Positions 46,480 through 57,910 of a DNA stretch of 64,000 nt are shown in pieces. The stretch covers positions 1,984,001 to 2,048,000 of the forward strand of contig MJGA01000001.1 in NCBI GenBank assembly GCA_001910725.1, in the 5' to 3' direction. Numbering within the stretch: position 1 is the stretch's first letter; each line of letters begins with the position of its first letter. Source of the DNA: Phanerodontia chrysosporium. Its lineage: Eukaryota > Basidiomycota > Agaricomycetes > Polyporales > Phanerochaetaceae. The notes beneath the pieces were generated by a model. The model had not been told where the DNA came from. It searched no databases and saw only the letters and a program-made list of their open reading frames with translations. A program made the position numbers and the translations under genes.

Positions 46480-49400
46480 TTACGATGCCTCTACAGGCAT
46501 CACGACGTCGAAGACACCCGTCCCTGTGAGATTGAGCCGTCCAGCCACAATGTTACCCGACGGCGTCGTGAGGTCGTCGAAGTCGCCGTGTAACGTGGCA
46601 TCCGAAATGAAGCTCGCGGTCGTCTCGTAGGATGCCTTGAGCAGCGGTGATGGGTTCGTGGAGATGCCCGACCGGTTGAAAGGCTTGTAGCCTCCGTCGA
46701 AGGTCTGCGAAACGTGTGAGCGATACCAGTCACGAGACGGAAAGGACGGTGACGTACCATGTAATCGGCAATGAGCTCCAGATGTCTGCTATCTACATCA
46801 ATCTTGTAGACGTTGAAGACACCGCCGACCTCGCGTAGGATCGCGGCGCGGGCAGCTTCCACACCATATGTTGTCAGAATCGCGTAGATGTCGTTCGACT
46901 CGATGGAGTTCTCATCAATCAAGCTCTCTTCATCGCCACAAGCGAATTGCCAGATTCCAGGGATGTTCGAACCGTTGGTGGTTAACTAATCAAAGCGTTG
47001 AGCAACAGCTCGGCTGCGAGTGTTCGCCAGATCTGACGCACCTTGTAGGTCGTTTCACCATTGTTCTCCTCCTTGTTCTTGAAGCAGTCCGTGATGCCAG
47101 GGATCTCTCTGATGACGGTCTTTGTACATGTTTTTTCGACGATGCCGACGAGCAGTAGTTTTGGCATGTCTGACGAGAACTAGAGAGATGATCAATCTTT
47201 CGGTTCTCGCTAAGGAGAATAGGCCTACATACCTGGAGGTCAATGGTACATCCAGAGTCCCGGAAGCTGAACGCCTTCGTGTACGAGAAGTTCTGCATGA
47301 ACGTCTGCTCGACGGCCTCGACTTGATTGCTGAGATCAACGTCCATCGCCTCGTCGGTGTCAACCTCGTCGTCGCTCTCGTTCGCGGAGGCGTAGGCCGC
47401 TTCAATCGCGTCGTCGTCCATCGCGTCGTCTTCATCCTCGTCGTCACTGTACGTGGCCTGCTCCTTGGCCTGACGCTGCCTCTTGGCAGCCGCAGCGTCA
47501 CCATCGCCAACCTCGCTCGCCTCGTCCTCGTCTCTACCGTTCCGCCCAGTGCGACCTTCCTCGAAGTCCTCACCGCCGGCCTCCGCCTCCGCCTCGCCCA
47601 CGCGCTCGCGGACGTCTTGCCCTTGCCGATGTCCGCCATCTGCGTCTTCATGTCCTGATCGAGCTTCTTGAGCTCGTTCTGAATTTCACGCTTGAGGATG
47701 AGCGGGAACTTCGTGCCAAAGGCGGAGAGGATCTCGGAGGGCTCGACATCGTACTCGGACTGGTAGTCCTGTCGCGGGTAGAATGAGAGCTCGATGGAGA
47801 AGTCTTTTGTCCGGGAGCCGCCGTTGGAGGCCAAGGTCTCCTTAACGGTAACCTTGTCCACAACCTGCGACAGCGTCAAGCGCCCTGCCCTCTTGCAGAA
47901 TGTATCGATGTCCTTGAGCGAAACGCCCTTGCGGACGGCCATGGTCATCGATGGCGTCTTGGGCTTGCGTGAAGCAGTCATGACGATCTCCCGGAGTCGA
48001 GGGATACCCAGCGTAACGTTCGCCGCACCGTGACCTGGTAGGGGATGAGGTCGACGTTTGATATCCGCTATCGATGAACTTACCAGCAAAGTGGAAGGTA
48101 TTAAGAGTCATCTGTGTGGATGGCTCTCCGACACTGCGAAAGTTATTTGTGAGGGTGAGTCGACAGCCATAACAGGGAGAACATACCCCTGAGAAGCCAG
48201 CAGACCGACCGCTTCGCCAGGATCCACAAGGCTTCGCATGTACTTCACGTTCATCAGGAGCTTGAAGTGCCGTGGCCTGATGTACGGCTCGCGCATCTTG
48301 ATGTCCGCGTCCTGTTGTATCTTCTCCTTGAGGCGTCTGGCGTACTCCTCAACCTTCTCTGCGAACTTCTCGGACGTGCTACCCAGGAAGCGCGCGGGTT
48401 GTAGATGGACAGCGTAGGCTCGCCGGGGTCGAGGCCCTTCCGCTTGCTCTTCAGGAGCCGCTTCATGTGTTCTACGGCCTGCTTCTGATCGATATGTGGC
48501 AGAATATCACGGACGTTGTACTTGTTCACCGCGGAGGGCTCGTTGCGCGCGAAGAAGTCGAACTGATACAGGTGCTTCTGCTTGGTGACGTCCATGCCAT
48601 CGCCGCCGTAATGGAACTGGTAGAGCGAACCATCACTTCCGCGTACGCTGTTATCATAGTGGACCCGAATACCCTCTAGGTGCTTGATGAGGCAGCGCTG
48701 GAGGTATCCGGAACGCGATGTCTTGACGGCGGTATCGATGAGACCCTCCCGTCCGGCCATGCAGTGGAAGAAGAACTCCTGTGGCTTGACACCGGTCAAG
48801 AAGCGACTAGCGACGTAACCTCCGGCAATGGCGCGGGTCTCGAACGGCTTGAACGACGGCAGTGTCTTGCCACTGACCATCACCGGAACACGACGACCTT
48901 CAAGCTCCTGTTGGCCCAGGGCGCACGAGATCTGTTGGGCGTTGACTGCGCTACCCTTCGCGCCAGACTGAGTCATGGCCTGCATGTGATTGTGGGGGAA
49001 CTGGCGCAGAAGGCCGTGGGGCATGACGGCGTCGGCGATAGACTTCGTAAGCTTGGCGAGCTTGCTCTTCACGGTCATATCGAGACCAGCCATCTTGTTG
49101 TCGTCGCGGAGCACATCCTCGAGCAGGGCCCGCAGCTGCGCAGGCTTCTCGTTATCTGGCACAGTCGCAAGGGACGGGAAGTTCTCGATAGCGCCTTCCG
49201 TGCCGAGGTTTGCGCCTTTGCGGAGGATCTCCTTGCGGGTCGCGTTGCCTTCAGGCGTGAGCGCCAAGTCGTCCATCCGACAGGTGAAGGCACGGTGCTG
49301 CAGGAACTTCGTGAAGAGACGACTGAGCACGCCAAGCAGGGTACCGGCGACATCTGCACCGTAAAGCTCGTACACTGAGTGGACGAGACCGAACTCCGTG

Positions 49401-52400
49401 GCACCGAATGCGGACTTGTCAAGAACACCACACATGAGCTCGCCATCCATGAAGATCACGGTATCCTCCTTCGAGTCCTTGCCCCACAGCTGACCAGGCA
49501 CCTTGGCCTTCGCTGTCAGGTTCAGACCTTTCGCGTTACTCGGGGTAATGTTGAGCATGACGGTAGAAATCTGACGAACCATCAGACCGGGAAGACTTTG
49601 CAAAAAGACAGAACTTACGATTTGCTTTCCCGTCCAAAGGGGCCTCGGCTTCCAGATGGTGGGTGGGAGCGTGACCAGCCGTCCACTGTGATGACCTGAA
49701 GAACCTTCTGGTCGCAGCGCACCATACAGCAATTGGAAATATTCCTCGCGACTAAAGAATGTGTCTTGCGCGGTCATCCACACACCGGCCACTACGTGAT
49801 CCTGGATAAGGCCGCGGAGCGGCTTGCCTGACGTTGGCACCAAATATTGGTTATCGGTGTTGGCTATCATCATAGCCTCGGCGCGGGCCACCTGATTCTC
49901 TGCGCAGTTTGTGAGACTGCGACCGTGAGGTAATGCGTCATGAGAACTCACGAGGGAAATGTATATTCATTTCTACAGAGCGGCGTCAGTATTGGGCCGA
50001 TATTCGCAGAGCTGAGTACACACCATCACCGTCGAAATCAGCTATGAAACATTGCTCAAGGTCAGCGGCGGCAGTAAACAAGAGAAGATGTTCACTTGTC
50101 CTTACCGTTATACGAATTGCTGCCATCACGCCATTCAGTACCGTGTCCCATTCGATCGTAGAGTATAGTACCCACCAGTTGGCGTAATGCATCCGAATAG
50201 TCTTCTCGCCCTGAAGCACCTTGGCCTTGTGGACCATCATACTCGGTTTATGCAGGGTCGGCTGCCTATTCAGAATCAACTGGTCCCCATCACGGAGATG
50301 CCTGTAGACCTTCTTGTTGACGGCTGCCGTACGCGTCTGCAAGCCAAACCGCGAGGAGCCACGATCGCCTTCCTGCGGCGTCAGCAATTGGTTGGCGATA
50401 GCGGTACGCTGCTCCACGGAAAGCTTCTCCTGCAGGGACAGCTGTCAGAATCAAGGCCCGCTAGATTAGGGTGGCACTGACCAGGAACTGTAGATGGCCA
50501 TCCTCGTACTCGACCATCGTGGCACCAGGGTAGCTGCGAGGGCCCGCGATCACCAGAGCCCGCATCTCATGGAAGTTCGCAGGTGTCACTGGCTCTGGGA
50601 ACGTGAGCTTGCGCGCAAAGACAGGAGGAATGCCAATCTCATTGGGCTCAATGTTGACATCGGGGGATATTACAGACCGGGCGGCGTAGTTGACACGCTT
50701 GCCCTAATAGACTGGTCAGCACCGTGTTGTGAGAGAGAACAAGGCGCAGATCCTACCATCATGTGCTTCCGGAAGAGACCCTCTTTCTTCTCCAACAGTT
50801 GCTTCACACCAGGCGGCGGAAGCTTGCCCTGTCGCACTGGCTGCGGGTTTTTGCTACTGTCAATGAAGCTATTGACGTGGACCTGGAGCTGGATCAGGTT
50901 ATCCAATAGCTGCTGGAGAAGCTTGTTTTTGGTCGCCACATCCGCCGAGGAACCCTTCTCGGAGGCAGCCTGCAAGTTCTGACTGAGTTCGCGCAGCGTG
51001 TAAGACGCGGTTAGAACGCGCGTCAAAAGCTCATTTTGAGGGTGCTCGAAGAGCATGTCGTTCATCTTCGCGGGAGGACGGAAGCGTGTCGGTGTGACAG
51101 GGAGCGCTTCGAGGAAGAACATATCAGCAGAAGCCAAGGAGAGCCTGTGCGGGGTGAGAGGGGCGAAGGGACCGTGTCGGCCAAAGAGAAGGGAGCACAT
51201 CACGGCTTCGTTCTGGAACAACCGTCGCAGGTGTGCTCGGCACTCGATGGGCGCCATGACCCTCTCATTCCGCCCTCGAGAGGTCTTCACTTTGCCGCTG
51301 GCGGACTTAGGCAGCTGGTGCTTTGAGACCTCGGGGGCTTGCTCCTCGTTCTCAGACCAGACATCCTCCCCGTCCGTTTCTAACTCGGAACCCGATTCGT
51401 CGCCGCCATCAGCATGCGAGTATGACGGTGAGTCCGCAGATCGAACGCCACGACCAGCGCGCTCAGCCTCTAGAACGTTAGGCCGCTTGAGGCCAATAAT
51501 GTCGTGCTGGGCCTTCTGTTTCACGGACAGGTCGTACTCGATAATCTTCGTGTGACCTTCTTTACGGAAGGTATAGCCATGCCTAGAAAGAGCGTGTTTG
51601 GTCAAGACTTACTGGAATACCGGATAGTACTCACGCGCCACAGCTGGGGTTTTGGCACTTCTTCGTGATAGTGGCCTTCAGAAACTCGTGAATGACAGCC
51701 TTGCGTTCCTGGTACACTTGAGTGTCTTTGTAGTCGTCGCGCTTGCTAGAAGAAGCACCGGCGAGGTGTGCAGCGACGAAAGCGTTGACGCGCATCTGGT
51801 AGTCTTCGAAGGTCTCGCCTGGCTCGTCGTCATCATCCTCTTCCAGCCTGCCCTTCTTCTTCTCCTTCTCCTTTCCCGTAGAGACCCGCAGGTCGTCCAG
51901 CATCTTGGCAGGGAGAAGAAGACCGTGCTCGAGCAGCCGAAGCTTGCCTTCAAATTTACAGATCTATCGGTAGTCGCGTCAAACGATCCAGAAGTTAACT
52001 GTATGCGGACCGAACGCACCATGTACCGGTTCGCCTTGAACCTGTGACAAAACAGACATGCCCCTCGTAGAATATCATACATTTTCCCCATGAACAGCGG
52101 GTGGAACACGGGAGCAGGGAGCTCGATATGCCCAAAGTGACCTGGGCAAGTGAAGTACGAGAGGCGGCATGTCGCGCAGCTACACAGAATTTAGCACTGG
52201 TGGGGCCGACTGGCGACGTAGGACTTACATGTCCTGCTTGTCACTTGGCCCGAGTGCTGGGTCATAGAGACCACCCGCAGTTGGTCGGTTGAGCTCATCC
52301 AAAGATTGGGATTGACTATTTGCTTCACAGAGATGCGCCGGACATCGTCGGAGGACAGGAACGAGAAGGAGATGCTCTGGACGGTTGCGGGGAAGGAATG

Positions 52401-52412
52401 TGCGATATTCAT
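46480..52412 (-). CDS. rpa1: RNA polymerase I largest subunit (Rpa190/RPA1)
   Basis: More than a dozen exons encode roughly 1,700 residues. Landmarks in order: [18 protein letters not shown] start; [18 protein letters not shown] and [11 protein letters not shown] (zinc sites); [40 protein letters not shown]; catalytic ADFDGDEMNIHFP, split by an intron within the Glu codon; [20 protein letters not shown]; bridge/trigger region [20 protein letters not shown]; an acidic insert ([20 protein letters not shown]); and [20 protein letters not shown] at the C terminus. Large acidic inserts and the HFP motif indicate polymerase I, which makes the large rRNA precursor. One-base losses are inferred near 52308, 48396 and 47617. 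Confidence 0.95.
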
Positions 52413-52703
52413 GGCCGCGAGGGGGCTCAGGCGGGTGAAGAGCGACCAGCCAGAGTTCTGGGACCCTCGAGCAGAGTGACCTCAAGTGAATTCGAGGATC
52501 CTGCCTCGGGCGCTTACTCAACGCCTACCAAAATTTCGGCAGGCGCCCGCCCACGTGGGGGATGCACGATCGAATTCGCGCGGCTTTTGATCTCAAAGCG
52601 CCCACTCGTCGCCGCATGCATATTCTGACCTCACAAGTTCAGATATATGTCCGAGGTTTAGTATACAAACTCCAGAGTCAACATAGCACAACATGGCAGA
52701 TGG

Positions 52704-53881
52704 CTACACCATACCACTCCCGCGACGAAGTGGCCCTGTACGCTTTCCTGTCTTGATCTTCTGTGCCTCCCCCACCAACTCGCCGATAACTTTATTATAC
52801 GTCTCCGAATCCTGCTGGAGAGCATCTCGCATTTGCAGGAGGTATGTTAGGAGCGCAGAAGTACTCGCAGTTTGCTCTTTGAGCTCGGACAGGTACTGGT
52901 TGAGCCTGTCTGTCGGGACAAGAAGCAGGTTATCTACACTTTCGAGTCAGTCTAGCGAGCAAGGCGAGGAGAACAGGGGCCGCACCGGTGTCAATCGCGA
53001 GCAATTCGTTGATCTTTGCCTCGTTCAGCTCTGGTGGTGGACCAAGCCTTGTCTGGGCTGCCGCTAAAGCGGTGCTCCGCACCCCAGGCTGAGGGGTCCC
53101 TGAACGCGGCGTGCCCACTCGCGACGCGGGACCGGCGGGTCTTGGCACTGGCGCGGTGTACGGCGCAGGAGGTGCAGACGTGGGTCGTGTGTGTATCTCC
53201 AGCGTAGGTAGTTTCGGACCTGACTTCGGCAACACCTCGTCCAGGTTCACTGGGATCCCGAGGGTAATGAGATGCTGTCGCCGGATACGCGACCGCGTCC
53301 AGTTTACGGGCTTGAAGCTTGGTTGTGTGGCAGGTAGAAGCAAATCATACAATTGACGACTGGGACAATCTGTGATTTAAGATACAGACCTAACTATGCT
53401 ATGGGACGGGGAAGTACCTTTCTCTGGTCACCAAAACCTGGCTCAGTCCCTCTGACTGGCGAATGGGCTCCTCCGTGAAGAAAGACGGGTTGTCCCCCGG
53501 CCACAATGGTGCCAAAATCGCGTCTATCTGTTGTTGCAATTCATCTCTTGTGGATGTAGGATCGACATGGAGGGGCCGCCAGCTGCTGACAGGACGTGGA
53601 GTCAATATGCTTTCCTCAAACACGGGATCTTCGAAGGCGGGGACATTTGCAGCAGTGGTGACCTCCCCAAAGTCTCCAAAGTCTCCGAAGTCATCTTCAG
53701 CCCCGTCCTCCGAGGCGGCAATAGTTTCTGCTGGCGTGCCAAACTCGTCAAAGTCATCGAAGCCGTCCTGCGAGGATGACGGCGCGGGAGAAGGTTCTGA
53801 GAATGCCGGGGGTCCAAGGGACACGGAAAGACGTTCAGATGTGGTCCATACCGAGGCACCGATGTCGAAGTCGTCGTCCAT
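52704..53881 (-). CDS. DFGDF-motif protein, possible AP-1/clathrin accessory factor
   Basis: Three exons encode about 335 residues starting MDDDFDIGASVW. The N-terminal third is acidic and disordered with GFDDFDEFGTP and a repeated DDFGDFGDFGE. Such DFxxF-like motifs bind the gamma-ear of AP-1/GGA adaptors in aftiphilin and yeast Laa2. The middle has VNWTRSRIRRQHLITLGIPV and NLDEVLP. The C-terminal part (DNLLLVPTDRLNQYLSELKE then LLTYLLQMRDALQQDSETYN) is predicted coiled coil. The arrangement is like Laa2-type proteins of clathrin vesicles, but this is motif-based inference, not a firm homology call. It is head-to-head with the Rrn11-like gene (133 bp). Confidence 0.6.
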
Positions 53882-54014
53882 GTCGACGTGGAGTGGGTAC
53901 AAGGAGTGAGCGAGGCTCCGGCAACGAGTAACAGGGCGCCTCTTCGCAAATCACTCCGCTCGCGTCCAAATGCGGCGAGCGATGTCGGCGTGCGGACTTT
54001 GATCCAGACCCTTG

Positions 54015-54847
54015 ATGTCGTCTGACCCGTACCAGTTCTTGTTCACGTATCCCGACGCAAAGCAGACACTATCAGCACGCAAAGTACACATACGCAGGCT
54101 CTATGATATCCTCGAGCTCAGCATACACCGCGGCGACCTCGTGCGGGCAAAGAAATCGTGGTCCATCCTAGTCCGCTGCAAGGAGGTCAATTGGAAAGTG
54201 ATGTGGAGGACGGGCGCATTGCTCGTAAGCCAGCATGAGGACCCTGCTGCTACGGCGAGAGAACGTCTAGAATACCTCACCACTATGATGCTGCAGTTTC
54301 CCGAAGCAGTACGCAGCCTCCGCACGACCCTACCCACGGAGAACTAACGTCCGCCCAGCGAGAGGCTGTTATCCAAGAGATGATACTGCAGCTCATAGCA
54401 TCCCGCCAGTATCGACGTGCCCTGGACGAACTCGAGCTGTACGTTCCGCGTGGCTTCCGCCTTGATTCGGCTCATGTCCCGGCAGGTACCTGCCTTCCCC
54501 GCCATTCCAAGAGAACTCGGTGCTCCATGCATACGCGGGGCTCATTTGCCTCTATCTAGCGCAACCGAACGGCGCCGCGGACGTCTCAAACGAAGGCCGC
54601 TCACTCCGCGATGCACAACAGTACCTGGATCGCGCGCGGTACCTGGACCCAAATAACATGGTTGCGGCAGCGTGGGCGGATGCCGTACGTTGTCTCGCCA
54701 CATAAGGATATGAATCGCGTACTGACAGGCCTCTCGCAGATACCCCAACTCAGTACTTCCGACGGCCGCGCCACCCCAGTCTCAGACGATGAAGACATGA
54801 CGTTGGACAGTAGCACGGAACAGCGAGTCAAGCGTGCGCGCACATAG
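54015..54847 (+). CDS. Rrn11-like RNA polymerase I core-factor subunit
   Basis: Four exons (54015-54308, 54359 to about 54439, about 54487-54684, 54738-54847) encode about 227 residues. The protein is helical with TPR-like repeats: SARKVHIRRLYDILELSIHR then GDLVRAKKSWSILVRCKEVN, ASRQYRRALDELELY and QQYLDRARYLDPNNMVAAAW. The GDLxRAxRxWxIL pattern is the signature I recall for Rrn11, part of the core factor that places RNA polymerase I on the rDNA promoter. The C terminus is acidic then basic (SDDEDMTLDS...RVKRART). The protein is shorter than yeast Rrn11. A generic TPR protein remains possible. It lies about 1.6 kb from the polymerase I subunit gene. Confidence 0.62.
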
Positions 54848-54949
54848 GACATCAATCACAGCCAGCAACAGGTCATATCAAGAATAGCAAATTTCTCTGC
54901 GCTACCATTCCCGCGGCCCCGACATGCCAACAACAAAGCTACAAGGAAG

Positions 54950-57667
54950 TTACTCTTCTTCCGAGTCTGAGCCGAGGTCGATGCCCGGCATGGGCTCATC
55001 TTCGTCCTCATCCACTTGCATCGTCACTGGCACAGTCAGAGGCTCAGCAGGCACGACTGACGAAACCTGAGCTACAGAGACAGATGGATTGATCTTCGAC
55101 GAGGACGGCAGCGGGAGCTGGTCCGGTGGAGGTGGTAGAGGTGAAGATCCTGAGAGCCGGGACTCAGTCGCCTTGAGTGGATCCGTAGAGGCCGTCTGTA
55201 CGTTAGCTAGGGCTGCCGGAGCCGATGTCATATTTGCTCTTGTGGCGTCTACGGCCGGATGCGCCGCAGCAACAGACGCATATGGAGACGGGGATGTTGT
55301 GACACTTGGCCGTGCTGTTTGCGAGACCGCGAGAGGCGCAGTATCGGAAGTGGCGTTAACGGCCACCGCGTCTGCGGTGATTACTGTGGCGCTCGGGTTT
55401 GAATCATTAGCGATGGGCTGTGCCTCTTCGCTGGATACCAGGCCTAGTCCGCGTCTTGCCTCTTTCTCTTCTTGGCCTTCTTCTGCGCGGAATAACGCCA
55501 GGGCCTCGACGTGAGGGAGTGCCCTGACCAATGGCGGCAAGCGAGGATGCAGCATCAAATCGACATCCCTCAATACATCCTAAGAAAGTATTCATACACG
55601 ACGTCAGCGTGAAGTTTCTGCCGCAGAAACAGGGTGCTTACTGTCGGTATAGACCCTTGAAGCGACGTCCCGATAAGTAGGCCGAGGGTCTTGCTCGATG
55701 TGCTGGTCGTGCCGGTTGCGACATCGGCGCAAAAGCGCTGCACTGCCTCGAAGACCTGGCAGTGCAGTCTCAGATCCGGAGAGAATAGACCAGGCGGGAT
55801 CTGAGGAAGAGTGATGTACAGGGCCAGCAACACGCGGCCAACTAGCGATTGCACAGCAGTATTCAAAACGGAGGTCTGGACAAGGCGGCGAGTCACTGCG
55901 GGATAATGTGAGCGACATGGTAAGTTCGATCATTTCGGAACGGCAGGTACCATTCAACGCTGCAATCACAGTCTCTCCGTCCTCCTTGCTCGGGCATACA
56001 ACCTCTCTTGTCTTGAATACTTCGTCGCCCTCATAGCCGCGAGCCCTCTTTTTCCCCTTCCGGCTCTTGGCAGCCGAGCCATTGACGTCGTCTTCACGGT
56101 GCGTTTGTGATTGTGATGCTAACAGAATGATCAGGGATGGCAGAACGGCACGCGTCAGCCGTGAAGGTAGCACGGGATCACTGAGTGCGGGGCAGTGATC
56201 AAGCAATGCCGAAACTGCATGCAAGAAGCAGACGCGTCTCGCACTGATCTAACCGTTAGTTCTCTCTCATCGCAGCATTTCGGAGTTTACGCACGGAGTG
56301 TGACTGCCTTCCAAGTGCCTGGTGATGTAGAAAAGAACCTGCGAAAGGTGCGGGGTCATGTGGATCTGTGCACTGCGTGTGAACACAAGTCAGCTGCAGT
56401 CTGGTCAAAGATAGCGGGCACTTACCATTTGGCCAGCCCGATCGTGAGCTGGCAGCCAAATAGCCAAACGTGAGGGACGACGGCAACCTCGAGGCTACGG
56501 ACTATGGGGTCCACATGCCCTTCATTTTGCTCTTCATAGCTGCATGACAAAAGCGCGACACAGAGTCTTGCCAACGGCCCGACAGGCAACATTACTGGGC
56601 GTGGGTTCGAAGTCCTAACGATACATGAGCTGTGCTCGGCGAGGGGTATGAGTAGATGCTTACTGCATGAGATCACACAATACCGTGATAGCGGCCCTCA
56701 ACCTGTCGAGATGTAAAGCCACAGTGACCATTGGATCGTCTTTTGTGGCAGCCGACGAAGGGAGCTGCTGACCGTAACCTGCAACAATGCTAAGTATACG
56801 ATGTAATGCTTACCCATTCTTACGTACCGGCATCCGTGAATGTCGTCCGGAGGCTTTGCAGGGCTCCCCAAGCGAAGGAGAGCGTGTCATCCAAAGATTT
56901 TCTCCACTGGTTACCCGCGCCCACCTTGCCACCTGTGTGATGGAGCACGGAGTACAATGCAGAAGCAGAGTGCAGCAGACGTTGTGACATCGGCCTCGGG
57001 GCTGAGCCATTCAAGAAGCGCAAGGCTAGACTCGACAGCGACTGAAGGAGGGCTCTGTGAAGCGTCGGGTACAAAGGCACTAAGTGCGTCAATGTCTCGA
57101 GAACGAGTACCTGCAAGATTGTTACAACTTTAGTCGGAGACTACGCATGAGGACACTGACCTGAATTTCCTCGTCTTCCGTCTTCTCAGCCAAGGGCACT
57201 AAAGCTGAGCTGAACTTTGGGACGTTCGGCGTTGCAACCTGACGTTGGAACTCCGGAAAGTTCACAGCCTCGGCGAACACAAATCTCAGAAGGCGAATGG
57301 TAGCTTTGAGGACAGCAGGAGTTTCATTTTTCTAAATACATGTTTAAAAGTGTGCGTGTATGCATATATTCAGAGTACGCACAGAAAGTGCAGGCAAAGT
57401 CACAGTAATCCAGCTCTGAGCACATTCCATCATCAGCGGCCGAGAGTAGATGGAGGTCTGTAGTGCGATGCAGAGCCCTGCCCATCTTGCAGAGGCGTCT
57501 TTTGAGTGAAGCAGAGAGTGTATGCGAGTCGACCATTTCGGTGTGTGAGTTGAGGGTTGAAGCGCTTCGGCAGTCACGGTGGAGAGAATGTAGGGGAGAT
57601 GGAGAACAGCGTGAGAGTCAGAAGCAAGATGCAGTTGCAAGAGGGTCTTCAAAGGATGGTTGTCCAT
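54950..57667 (-). CDS. rix1: Rix1/PELP1-like pre-60S ribosome assembly factor
   Basis: About nine exons encode roughly 720 residues starting MDNHPLKTLLQLHLASDSH. Helical-repeat blocks include DASARWAGLCIALQTSIYSR, KNETPAVLKATIRLLRFVFA, VLVLETLTHLVPLYPTLHRA and LHHTGGKVGAGNQWRKSLDD. A basic stretch (AAKSRKGKKRARGY) looks like a nuclear localisation signal. The tail is low complexity and ends strongly acidic (DEDEDEPMPGIDLGSDSEEE), as in PELP1. Rix1 with Ipi1 and Ipi3 drives Rea1-dependent remodelling of the pre-60S particle. All introns are canonical and no frameshift is needed. Head-to-head with sec10, 243 bp apart. Confidence 0.85.
56603..56615 (+). other. tRNA B-box-like sequence inside rix1 (not called as a tRNA)
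   Basis: The bases gggttcgaagtcc resemble the internal B box of tRNA genes. No matching A box, acceptor stem or cloverleaf can be built around it, and it lies inside the well-supported Rix1 gene, so it is recorded only as a coincidental motif. Confidence 0.15.
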
Positions 57668-57910
57668 GTTGGCCGACCTCTGCAAAGGGCGGGGAAGAGA
57701 TCCTGAAGAAATTCGCTCGCCGAGATCGCGTCGCGTAAGCGCCCATGATTGCATTGCTTGGCGCTTCGCGACGTGTGTGGTCGGCCTACGCGCTTTCCGT
57801 CTCCGTTCACGATACCTCAACGACACGATACCCAGTACCAGCTTTCTACTGCTATATAATCGCTTTAATCCCCTACATATGCTGTAGATCCCAGACTACG
57901 CGACATCACC

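Noticed and set aside
48680..49378. 232-codon plus-strand frame inside the RNA polymerase I gene
   Set aside because: It is antisense to a highly conserved exon of the largest subunit, so it is a shadow.
56603..56615. Possible tRNA gene from a B-box-like motif
   Set aside because: No A box or cloverleaf can be built and it lies inside the rix1 gene.
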